A DNA stretch of 52,922 nucleotides from Nocardia cerradoensis NBRC 101014 (GTDB lineage Bacteria; Actinomycetota; Actinomycetes; Mycobacteriales; Mycobacteriaceae). The stretch spans positions 1 through 52,922 of the forward strand of contig NZ_BAFW01000001.1 in the NCBI RefSeq assembly GCF_000308535.1, read 5' to 3'. The notes under the pieces were generated by a model. It was not told the DNA's origin, did no database searches, and saw only the letters and a list, made by a program, of their open reading frames with translations. The position numbers were made by a program, and so were the translations under genes. This document shows positions 46,694 through 52,922 of this stretch, piece after piece; the first letter of the stretch is position 1, and each line of letters starts with the position of its first letter.

Positions 46694-46858
46694 GCCGAAG
46701 GGAGGGAACCGATCGGTCAGCCGCCCCGTCCAAGTATGTGTCGGGCTCTCGTAGCGGCCGGTGATACACCGTTGACCAGCGCAGGAGGCCCGCAGGCGGC
46801 GGCGGGGGCCGCTCCGGGACCGAGGAGGGGAGTCCCGGAGCGGCCCCCGTTCCGTTTT
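46694..46858 (+). ncRNA. Candidate small RNA ending in a strong orphan terminator hairpin
   Basis: The 17-bp perfect stem at 46804-46820/46832-46848 (arm GGGGGCCGCTCCGGGAC, 11-base loop) is followed by GTTCCGTTTTCC. It looks like an intrinsic terminator for rightward transcription, yet the nearest rightward gene upstream ends 3.3 kb away (43300), beyond four leftward genes. A small RNA starting somewhere after 46694 would explain it. The 5' end is unknown and no clear promoter is seen. Confidence 0.35.
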
Positions 46859-46903
46859 CCGGAATCGGTTGATGCGAACCGACCGGTCTCGCAAGTCGCA
46901 ACC

Positions 46904-46953
46904 TGTGGATGAGGTTGTGGATTATGTGGATAACTGGGGGTGAGATATACACA
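46904..46953. promoter_or_regulatory. Cluster of DnaA-box-like sequences
   Basis: Three direct 9-mers, TGTGGATGA (46904-46912), TGTGGATTA (46916-46924) and TGTGGATAA (46925-46933), are followed by an inverted one-mismatch copy ATATACACA (46945-46953). The third is the exact complement of the consensus TTATCCACA. The dense spacing (12, 9 and about 20 bases) is unlike chance. It lies upstream of the rhodanese gene. Confidence 0.6.
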
Positions 46954-47073
46954 GGTCGGGATGCCCGGGGTGTGCGGCACGGTATGGACGGCCGGAACAA
47001 ACCTGGAGTTCACCCGGGCGATCGACTGCCGGGTCTCCCCGCCGATCCGGGGGACGTGGCAGGATCGTCCATT

Positions 47074-47457
47074 GTGACGAGCTCCGAAATCCCCTCGGTG
47101 CCGGTCCAGGATCTGCCTGCCGAATTCGACGCCGCACCGTCGGCGGGCGCCGGATCCGGAGACGGCGCCCCCTCCGCGATCCTGCTCGATGTCCGAGAGG
47201 ACGACGAATGGCAGCTCGGCCACGCGCCGGCCGCGCTGCACATCCCGATGATCGACGTGCCCGCGCGCCTGGACGAACTGGACTACGACGCCGACATCTA
47301 CGTCGTCTGCCGCCAGGGCGGACGTTCGATCGAGGTCGCCAAGTATCTCGCGTACGTGGGATTCGATGTCTACCAGGTCGTCGGCGGCATGGTCGCCTGG
47401 CAGCAGGCCGGACGCCCGCTGAGCGGCGCGGGCGACGCCGAGGCGAAAATCTACTGA
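47074..47457 (+). CDS. Rhodanese-domain protein
   Basis: 127 residues from the GTG at 47074 (AGGA 9 bases upstream); longer in-frame readings run through the DnaA-box region and lack coding bias. The single rhodanese domain has LLDVREDDEWQLGHAPAALH, IYVVCRQGGRSIEVAKYLAY with the catalytic Cys, and VVGGMVAWQQAGRPL. It transfers sulfane sulfur, donor and acceptor unknown. Together with the following membrane protein and glpQ it forms a rightward group. Confidence 0.88.
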   Translation: MTSSEIPSVPVQDLPAEFDAAPSAGAGSGDGAPSAILLDVREDDEWQLGHAPAALHIPMIDVPARLDELDYDADIYVVCRQGGRSIEVAKYLAYVGFDVYQVVGGMVAWQQAGRPLSGAGDAEAKIY

Positions 47458-47529
47458 CGAGCTGTCGAAGACGAGCGCAACCGCACACCCGATGATGAAG
47501 GTCGACTGGATGGAAGGGGGAGCAGCCCG

Positions 47530-48627
47530 GTGAGTACGGTCGTGCAACCCTGCGCCCGGTGCGGCGCCCGCTGGGCGGTGCACGGCACCCCGATGCACTG
47601 GTGCCCGCGCTGCCGCGGTGTGCTGCTGTCCCCGGCGCCCGTCGACGCCCCGCCGGAACGGCGCAACTACCGCTGGGTGGCCCGCCCGCCGGGGCGCGGC
47701 CCGCGGGTCGAACGCCCGCGTCCGGCGCCCGCGATCGATCCGGCCACCCCGCGCTACACCGAGATTCCGCGCTGGGGACTGCGGGACCGGCCGCCGCACG
47801 TCGCCGCCGCGCCACAGAACCGGATCCAGGCCGTCCTGCACTGGCTGACCGAACGGGTCGCCGGTCTGCTGCTGGCCACCGTCATCCTGTTCGGACTGTC
47901 GGCGGTCGCCGAATTCGGCCGCTATCTGATTCTGCTGCGCAACCGCACCCGGTTGATCCAGCCGCTGCTGCTGTTCTTCTCCGACCTCACCGTCTACGCG
48001 ACCTCGGTCGCCGCGCTGATCTGCGCGCTGATCACCGCGGTCGGCCTGCTCGGCTGGCTGGTCCGTGCCCGCCGCAGCGCCTATGCCGGAAACGGCCGCC
48101 GCGATCCCCGCTCCCTGCGGGCGCTGCTGTGCGGCGGGCTCATCCCGGTGGTCAACCTGGTCTGGCCCGGTGTCTTCCTCACCGAACTGGCTCGCCAGCT
48201 CGGCGGTGACCCACGCACGCTGCGCGCGGTGCGGATCTGGTGGTGCGTCTGGGTTCTCAACGGTGTGATGGTCATTGCGTCGCTGTTCTGGCGCACGGCC
48301 GATACGCTGCAGGGCCAGGCCGACGGTGTGATCTTCACGGTCTACACCGATCTGGTCGCGGTCGCGGCGGCGGTGCTGTCGCTGTGGGTGCTGCGGATGT
48401 GCGAGGGTCGTGATCTGCGCGGCCGGATCCGGATGGCCAAGCGCTGGCTGCCCGCGGCCGGTCCGGCGGTCCCGGTGATCGAGCCCGTCCATCCGGTCAC
48501 CGCGGTGGACACTCCGGACCGGGCGGCTGCCGGGAACGCCGAAACGCCGCACACCGAAGCCGAGCACACCGGCGCCGAGAACACCGAGGCGGAGCGCGTC
48601 GAACAGGAGGAGGTCATGGCCAAGTGA
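47530..48627 (+). CDS. DUF4328-type membrane protein with N-terminal zinc ribbon
   Basis: 365 residues from the GTG at 47530, preceded by GGGGGAG. The N-terminus carries two CxxC knuckles (PCARCGARW and WCPRCRGVL), a likely zinc ribbon. A Pro/Arg linker follows, then about six membrane helices (GLLLATVILFGLSAVAEFGR, GLIPVVNLVWPGVFLTELAR and DLVAVAAAVLSLWVLRMCEG) with the DUF4328 pattern. The C-terminus is Glu-rich. It corresponds in position to Rv3843c (recalled). Its stop overlaps the glpQ start (GTGA). Confidence 0.85.
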   Translation: MSTVVQPCARCGARWAVHGTPMHWCPRCRGVLLSPAPVDAPPERRNYRWVARPPGRGPRVERPRPAPAIDPATPRYTEIPRWGLRDRPPHVAAAPQNRIQAVLHWLTERVAGLLLATVILFGLSAVAEFGRYLILLRNRTRLIQPLLLFFSDLTVYATSVAALICALITAVGLLGWLVRARRSAYAGNGRRDPRSLRALLCGGLIPVVNLVWPGVFLTELARQLGGDPRTLRAVRIWWCVWVLNGVMVIASLFWRTADTLQGQADGVIFTVYTDLVAVAAAVLSLWVLRMCEGRDLRGRIRMAKRWLPAAGPAVPVIEPVHPVTAVDTPDRAAAGNAETPHTEAEHTGAENTEAERVEQEEVMAK

Positions 48628-49391
48628 GCCAGGGCAATCGCGCACCGTTCGTGGTCGCGCACCGGGGTGCGTCGGGTACCCGTCCCGAACACACCCTCGC
48701 CGCCTACGAGCTGGCATTGGAGGAGGGCGCGGACGGTGTCGAATGCGATGTCCGGCTGACTCGTGACGGTCATCTGGTCTGTGTGCACGACCGCACGGTG
48801 GACCGCACCTCCTCAGGCACCGGCCTGGTCAGCGAGATGACCCTCGACGAGCTGCGGGATCTCGACTTCGGCGGCAACGGCAGCCCCGCTCCGGTGCTGA
48901 CGCTGAGCGAACTGATCACGCTGGTACTGGACTGGCGCAGCCGGCCGACCAAACTGTTCATCGAGACCAAGCATCCGGTCCGGTACGGCGCGCTGGTGGA
49001 GAACAAGGTGCTGGCCGAACTGCAGCGCTTCGGCATCGCCACACCGGCCTCGGCCGACCATTCCCGCGCGGTCGTGATGTCGTTCGCCGCCACCGCGGTG
49101 TGGCGCATCCGCCGGGCCGCGCCGCTGTTGCCGACCGTACTGCTCGGCGAATCCTCGCGGTACCTGGGCGGAAGCGCCGCGACGACGGTCGGTGCCACCG
49201 CCGTCGGTCCGTCGGTGAAAACCCTGCGCGAACACCCCGAACTGGTCGACAAGGCCGCCGCCGCCGGACGCGCCACCTACTGCTGGACCGTCGACGATCC
49301 CCAGGACGTCGAACTGTGCGCGGAGCTGGGCGTCAGCTGGGTCGCGACCAACCATCCCGGCCGGACCAAGAACGTGCTGGACGGTATCTGA
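48624..49391 (+). CDS. glpQ: Glycerophosphodiester phosphodiesterase
   Basis: 255 residues from the GTG at 48624. It splits glycerophosphodiesters to sn-glycerol 3-phosphate and an alcohol. Catalytic and metal residues are in VVAHRGASGTRPEHTLAAYE, GADGVECDVRLTRDG and LVCVHDRTVDRTS. The TIM-barrel end is CWTVDDPQDVELCAELGVSW and VATNHPGR. There is no signal peptide, so it acts in the cytoplasm. It matches GlpQ1 (Rv3842c) in position (recalled). Confidence 0.95.
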   Translation: MSQGNRAPFVVAHRGASGTRPEHTLAAYELALEEGADGVECDVRLTRDGHLVCVHDRTVDRTSSGTGLVSEMTLDELRDLDFGGNGSPAPVLTLSELITLVLDWRSRPTKLFIETKHPVRYGALVENKVLAELQRFGIATPASADHSRAVVMSFAATAVWRIRRAAPLLPTVLLGESSRYLGGSAATTVGATAVGPSVKTLREHPELVDKAAAAGRATYCWTVDDPQDVELCAELGVSWVATNHPGRTKNVLDGI

Positions 49392-49472
49392 CCGAACGGG
49401 ACAACCCGGCGGCCGAATCGGTTCACCCCTACGCGCCACATTCGGTGCGCCCCTGCGCGGTGGTGGCCGCGG

Positions 49473-49486
49473 GAACCTGTAGGTTC
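49473..49486 (+). promoter_or_regulatory. Perfect dyad overlapping the -10 of the DUF5926 gene
   Basis: GAACCT-GT-AGGTTC is a perfect 14-base palindrome. It contains TAGGTT (49480-49485), a good -10 placed 8 bases before the GTG at 49494, which implies a leaderless mRNA. A protein bound to the dyad would block this promoter. Confidence 0.45.
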
Positions 49487-49493
49487 TGCGTTC

Positions 49494-50420
49494 GTGGGTA
49501 AGAGCAAGCGCAACAGTCCCAAGCCCGACAGTAATCGGGCCCAGCGCCTCGCCGAACGTCGTGCGGCGCAACAGCAGGCCGCTTCGGCCGTGACGCGCCC
49601 CTTCGCCGGGCTGGCCGCCGAATGCGACCTGGTCGCACTCCGCGAGTTCGTCCCGTCGGCGACCGCGACCCTGGAACTGGCAGCGGGCGTCTCCGCCGAG
49701 CGCCCGGTGACGCTGGCCACCGTGCTGCCCGGCGCCGTGGCCGCCCTGGTGCGCGCCGGTGACGAGCCGACCGGATTCGTCGGTGCGCAGGTGCAGGTCC
49801 AGTCGGACGATCCGGCCGCCGATCTGGCCGCCGCGATTCTGTGGACGCAGGCCGCCGAACCCGGCGAATCGCTCACCGCGGCAAGCGAAGCCGCCCAGGA
49901 CGCGGTGCCCCCGCTGTCCGAGGTCATCGATCCCAAGGCGAATCTGGATCTGACCGTCCACCAGAACTTCCAGTGGTGGGTTCCGGAGGGTGTCACTCCG
50001 GATCCGCAGGTCGCCGCGACCATCGACCAGGCCGATCAGGCGATCATGCCGTCGGACCGGCTGGCCCTCGGCGCCGAATCCGTGGGCGCGGCCTGGTGGG
50101 TCGACGCCGGCGAGAAGGCGCATCTGCGCTGGGTCCGGCCCGAGGACGAGGATGCCCTGATGCTGGCCCTCGCACGCGTGCACGCCGCGGGTGGGCTGCA
50201 CCTGGGCGACGGCTCCCGATTCGCGGGTTCGTTCCGTACGCACGGCCTGCTGGTGCCGGTCTTCGATCTGGATCGCGAACGGCACCCGAGCGAATGGGTC
50301 ACTCCCGCACACGAATTCGGTGCCCGCCTGGCCGAGGCGCTGGCCTCCGACGCCCCGCTGAGTTCGGAGGAGCGCCGCTCGCGCGACGGTCTGCGCTCGC
50401 GCCAGGTCACGCTGCGCTAG
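49494..50420 (+). CDS. DUF5926-family protein
   Basis: 308 residues from the GTG at 49494, with no ribosome-binding site but a -10 at leaderless distance. It has a Lys/Arg/Gln-rich N-terminal tail (MGKSKRNSPKPDSNRAQRLA), then an all-soluble domain: CDLVALREFVPSATATLELA, LTVHQNFQWWVPEGVTPDPQ, and a C-terminal DLDRERHPSEWVTPAHEFGA. This is the DUF5926 pattern common in actinobacteria. Older annotations call it a preprotein translocase SecA-like protein because of Cys/His motifs in some members; none is seen here. Function unknown. Confidence 0.85.
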   Translation: MGKSKRNSPKPDSNRAQRLAERRAAQQQAASAVTRPFAGLAAECDLVALREFVPSATATLELAAGVSAERPVTLATVLPGAVAALVRAGDEPTGFVGAQVQVQSDDPAADLAAAILWTQAAEPGESLTAASEAAQDAVPPLSEVIDPKANLDLTVHQNFQWWVPEGVTPDPQVAATIDQADQAIMPSDRLALGAESVGAAWWVDAGEKAHLRWVRPEDEDALMLALARVHAAGGLHLGDGSRFAGSFRTHGLLVPVFDLDRERHPSEWVTPAHEFGARLAEALASDAPLSSEERRSRDGLRSRQVTLR

Positions 50421-50466
50421 CGAAACCCACTGCGGGACAAGCGTTCCGCATCGGCTCAACACGACG

Positions 50467-50496
50467 AACTCGGCCCGCCGGACGGCAGGCCGAGTT
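50467..50496. terminator. Bidirectional hairpin between DUF5926 and ferritin genes
   Basis: Perfect 9-bp stem AACTCGGCC/GGCCGAGTT with a 12-base loop, 46 bases after the DUF5926 stop and 15 bases beyond the convergent ferritin stop. No long T-tract. Confidence 0.75.
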
Positions 50497-50511
50497 CATC
50501 GTTTCCTCGCG

Positions 50512-51060
50512 TCAGATATTTCCGCCGGCCGCCGCCGGCGCCCCGGAAGCATCGCTCGGACCGCTCATCTCGCGGGAGACGAAATACTCGAGGTCGAACA
50601 GATTCGACCCGGCCCGGTCGGCGACGGTGAGCAGCGTGGTCATCCGTGCCACCTCTTCGACCTGTTCCTTCAGGAACCACTGCATGAACTGCTCGCCCAG
50701 ATAATCGCCCTCCTCGCGGGCGGTGCTGGCCAATTGGATGATCTGCTCGGTGACGGTCTTCTCCTGCTGCAGCGCCAATTGGATCGGCTCGCGCGCATTC
50801 TCGAATTGCGACCGCGCGGCGTCGACCCCGGAGAGTTCGACGCTCATGTCCCGATCGAGGAAATATCGCACGATCATCATCGCGTGATTGCGTTCCTCGA
50901 TGGCCTGGGCGTAGAAGTGTTTCGCCAGAACCGGCAGATCGGCATTGTCGAACCACACCGCGATCGCGATGTACTGGTGCTCGGCATTGAATTCATGCCG
51001 GATCTGATCGTGGAGCAGGGCGTGAAATTTGCTGTGCGAGAAATCGGCGTGGCTGGACAT
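50512..51060 (-). CDS. Ferritin (BfrB-like)
   Basis: 182 residues from the ATG at 51060. It stores iron as a 24-mer after oxidising Fe(II). By alignment with M. tuberculosis BfrB the ferroxidase ligands are all present: Glu23 (RHEFNAEHQY), Glu56 and His59 (IEERNHAMM), a Glu in LQQEKTVTEQ and a Gln in FLKEQVEEVARM. The C-terminal Gly/Ala tail (SGAPAAAGGNI) resembles the extended BfrB tail. It is preceded by two tandem iron-box-like sites. It corresponds in position to Rv3841 (recalled). Confidence 0.95.
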   Translation of the reverse strand: MSSHADFSHSKFHALLHDQIRHEFNAEHQYIAIAVWFDNADLPVLAKHFYAQAIEERNHAMMIVRYFLDRDMSVELSGVDAARSQFENAREPIQLALQQEKTVTEQIIQLASTAREEGDYLGEQFMQWFLKEQVEEVARMTTLLTVADRAGSNLFDLEYFVSREMSGPSDASGAPAAAGGNI

Positions 51061-51093
51061 GAGCCCGACATTAGTGCTGGTCAAGTTCGGCTG

Positions 51094-51132
51094 TCATCCA
51101 AGTACACCCTTAATGAGGCAAGTATTGCCTTA
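51094..51132 (-). promoter_or_regulatory. Tandem DtxR/IdeR-type iron boxes upstream of the ferritin gene
   Basis: Two 19-base sites one base apart, given on the + strand: TGAGGCAAGTATTGCCTTA (51114-51132, with perfect core AGGCAA-GTA-TTGCCT) and TCATCCAAGTACACCCTTA (51094-51112). They agree at 13 of 19 positions. The first matches the DtxR/IdeR consensus TTAGGTTAGCCTAACCTAA at 11 of 19. Tandem iron boxes upstream of bfrB activate it with iron-bound IdeR in mycobacteria. They begin 34 bases upstream of the start codon. Confidence 0.55.
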
Positions 51133-51212
51133 GTTACCGGCGCCTTACCCGAGCTGCCCGGCCGCATTTCGGAATTCGCCGGCTGCCTGCGATTTCGGCT
51201 GCCCTCGCAATT

Positions 51213-51752
51213 TCATCGCCGCGCGGTTCCCGCCGGTTTCGGAGCGGAGGCGTCGGTTGTGCGTGTGGCCGGGATCTCGCGCGCCACGAACTCCTCGATG
51301 TCGAACAGATTGCCCGCCGCTCGCTCGCATACCGCCGCCAGTGTGGTGAGCCGCGCGACCTCCGCGAGCTGATCCTCGAGGAACCAGCGGACGAATTGTT
51401 CGCCGAGATAATCCCCCGCATCGCGGGCGGTGCGGGTCAGCGTGGTGATGTGATCGGTCAGTTCCCGTTCCCGGGTCAGCAGGAATTCCACGGTGGCCGT
51501 GGGGGATTCGAATTCCGAGCGCACCTCGTCGGTACCGGTGACCGGGACGGCGGCATCCCGGTCGAGCAGATACTGCACCATCCGCAGGGCATGGGCGCGT
51601 TTGTCCTCCGCGCCCAGATAGCAGATACGTGCCAGCTGCGGCAGCCGCTGCGCGTCGAAATGGACGGCCGCGGCGAGATATTGCTGTGAGGCGGTGAATT
51701 CGCGTCGAATCTGCGCGCGCAGCAGGTCGGGGAAGGGGCCGGTACCGGACAT
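51213..51752 (-). CDS. Second ferritin-like protein with altered ferroxidase centre
   Basis: 179 residues, clearly paralogous to the adjacent ferritin (REFTASQQYLAAAVHFDAQR, VQYLLDRD, DAGDYLGEQFVRWFLEDQLA and ERAAGNLFDIEEFVAREI). Glu18, His54, a Glu in LTRERELTD and the Gln in FLEDQLAEV are kept. The bridging Glu (Glu56 in the neighbour, 33 residues after the first Glu in both) is Lys51 (AEDKRAHAL; codon at 51600-51602). This should cripple the ferroxidase site. It might co-assemble with the neighbour as a non-catalytic subunit. It lies upstream of the first ferritin on the same strand, 152 bases apart. Confidence 0.9.
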   Translation of the reverse strand: MSGTGPFPDLLRAQIRREFTASQQYLAAAVHFDAQRLPQLARICYLGAEDKRAHALRMVQYLLDRDAAVPVTGTDEVRSEFESPTATVEFLLTRERELTDHITTLTRTARDAGDYLGEQFVRWFLEDQLAEVARLTTLAAVCERAAGNLFDIEEFVAREIPATRTTDASAPKPAGTARR

Positions 51753-51761
51753 ACCCCGACG

Positions 51762-52922
51762 CTACCGGGTGAGCAGATCGTCCGGGACCGCCTGGTCGTG
51801 TGCCAGCGCATCGAAGAAGCGGCCGGCCCGATCCTTGTCCCACAGCAACACGTTGCCGGAACCCGATTCGTCGACGAAGCCGCCGATCGGCACGGTGGTG
51901 GCGATCGTCTTGCCGTGCAGCGCCCAGCCCAACCGGCCGAGATCCCAGATGTGGTCGCCGTTGTCGACCTGCAGTGAGGAGGCCACATCGCGGGCCAGCG
52001 GCCACACCTTCAACGGGTTGACGAGCGTACCCGCGCTGGTCGCCTTCTCCAGCAGCGCGGACAGGAACAGCCGCTGATTGTTCATACGGTCCAGATCCGC
52101 TCGCGGGGTGGCGCGGGTCCGCACGAAGCCGAGCGCCTGCGAGCCGGACAGATGCTGACATCCGGCCGGAAGGTCGATACCGGCCTTCGGATCATCGATC
52201 GCATCGGGCAGGCACATATCGATGCCGCCGAGTGAATCGACCATGCCGGCGAAACCGCCGAAGCCGATTTCGGCGAAGTGGTCGATGCGCAGGCCGGTCG
52301 CGTTCTCGACCGTCTGCACCAGCAATTTCGGGCCCCCGGCGGAAAACGCGGCATTGAGTTTGTCCTTGCCGACGCCCGGAATGCTCACATACGAATCGCG
52401 CGGCAGGCTCACCACGGTGGGCGCACCCGATTTCGGGATGTGCACGAGCATGATGGTGTCGCTGCGCTCACCGCCCGCGTCGGCGCTGTCGCCGGTCGAC
52501 AGTTCCTGCTCCTGTTCCGGCGTCAGACCGACGCGGGTGTCGGATCCGGTGAGCAGCCAATTGGTACCGGCCGTTTGTGCGACGCGGTCCGGATAGGCGG
52601 CCAGCGCGTCGATGCGGTGGAGTGAGCGATCCAGATAGATCGCCCCGGCGACCGGCAGCAGAATGACGATGAGCAGCAGAATCAGCAACCATCGGCCCCA
52701 ATGCCGTTTCCGGCGGGCCTGCGGTACACGGGGTTCGCGCGGCGGGCGCTCGGCGCGGCGGGGACGTGCCGGCGGCGGTGGCGGCGGTGCCTCCCGGTAC
52801 GGCATCGGGCGCTGGGTCGGAGCGTGGGTGGGCGGTTCGCCGCCGTGTTCGTAGGGCTGTGGATTGCCGCGCGGCCGCGCGGGACTGCTCGGCACCTGCG
52901 ACCAGGCCAGCGGCGGATTGTT
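51762..52922 (-). CDS. LytR-CpsA-Psr (LCP) family cell-wall glycopolymer ligase, 5' end outside window
   Basis: The leftward frame is open to the window end (it begins NNPPLAWSQVPSSP), so the start probably lies beyond it; a GTG at 52895 is possible. The N-terminus is a long Pro/Arg-rich cytoplasmic tail. One membrane helix (WGRWLLILLLIVILLPVAGA) leads to the extracytoplasmic LCP domain: TNWLLTGSDTR, GGERSDTIMLVHIP, VSLPRDSYVSIPG, DKLNAAFSAGGP and LGFVRTRATPRADLDRMNNQ. The Asp and Arg residues that bind Mg2+ and polyprenyl phosphate are present. LCP enzymes attach arabinogalactan or other polymers to peptidoglycan. Its stop lies 9 bases before the second ferritin start. Confidence 0.93.
   Translation of the reverse strand, partial: NNPPLAWSQVPSSPARPRGNPQPYEHGGEPPTHAPTQRPMPYREAPPPPPPARPRRAERPPREPRVPQARRKRHWGRWLLILLLIVILLPVAGAIYLDRSLHRIDALAAYPDRVAQTAGTNWLLTGSDTRVGLTPEQEQELSTGDSADAGGERSDTIMLVHIPKSGAPTVVSLPRDSYVSIPGVGKDKLNAAFSAGGPKLLVQTVENATGLRIDHFAEIGFGGFAGMVDSLGGIDMCLPDAIDDPKAGIDLPAGCQHLSGSQALGFVRTRATPRADLDRMNNQRLFLSALLEKATSAGTLVNPLKVWPLARDVASSLQVDNGDHIWDLGRLGWALHGKTIATTVPIGGFVDESGSGNVLLWDKDRAGRFFDALAHDQAVPDDLLTR

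Larger units (their letters stand above)
46624..47073. other. 450-base intergenic region with orphan hairpin and DnaA-box cluster
   Basis: No convincing gene lies between the divergent 46015-46623 and rhodanese genes. A T7 run occurs at 46687-46693 without a hairpin before it. The region contains a strong rightward hairpin with no upstream rightward gene, and four DnaA-box-like 9-mers, both listed separately. A 58-codon rightward frame from the ATG at 46735 overlaps the hairpin but lacks a ribosome-binding site. Confidence 0.6.

Overview
The window is a stretch of high-GC actinobacterial chromosome, most likely from Nocardia or a close relative in the Mycobacteriales. Pointers to this are the pstP-fhaB-fhaA block next to a tRNA-Leu(CAG), the fused LysX (lysyl-phosphatidylglycerol synthase plus lysyl-tRNA synthetase), a secreted AroQ-gamma chorismate mutase, a cutinase, a large secreted lipase, and many GTG starts and GTGA/ATGA overlaps. 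From memory of Mycobacterium tuberculosis, several blocks are syntenic with Rv0018c-Rv0020c/leuT, Rv3689-Rv3695, Rv3858c-Rv3859c and Rv3841-Rv3847, all on the oriC side of that chromosome. I see no insertion sequence, prophage, CRISPR array or conjugative module.

Layout. 1-2844: Ser/Thr phosphatase PstP (runs off the left edge), FhaB and FhaA, all leftward. 3125-3207: tRNA-Leu with promoter and terminator. 3262-5454: a GlxA-type regulator divergent from a TetR regulator, with a perfect inverted repeat between them, then a small acetyltransferase. 5455-6164: no recognisable gene. 6165-14508: SpoIIM-like, RDD, DUF58, MoxR, DUF4129, a membrane protein and a DUF4407 protein. 14782-15540: secreted chorismate mutase. 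15541-22532: a structured leader, a candidate Glu-rich leader peptide, and gltB-gltD (glutamate synthase). 22826-24718: cutinase and two small secreted Asp/His-rich paralogues. 24819-30283: histidine phosphatase, LysX, S4 protein, RraA-like protein, SRPBCC protein. 30375-33855: copper group (CopD, CopC, YcnI, membrane protein) and DUF6474. 34079-37956: a TM0106-type RecB-like nuclease overlapping htpG. 38062-41240: lipase, short-chain dehydrogenase, TetR. 41258-43300: VOC and DinB proteins divergent from a WYL regulator across an inverted repeat. 43325-45756: a GDT1-type Mn/Ca exporter under a yybP-ykoY riboswitch, a conserved hypothetical, and superoxide dismutase. 46015-49391: hypothetical, DnaA-box cluster, rhodanese, membrane protein, GlpQ. 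49494-52922: DUF5926, two ferritins with tandem iron-box-like sites, and an LCP cell-wall ligase (runs off the right edge).

Most genes are housekeeping or envelope and stress functions. The signals I find most worth following are: a 46-codon Glu-rich ORF that ends inside the gltB start codon; a cluster of four DnaA-box-like 9-mers; an orphan strong hairpin that may end a small RNA; a ferritin paralogue with Lys in place of a ferroxidase Glu; tandem DtxR/IdeR-like boxes; and the pair of secreted His/Asp-rich proteins.
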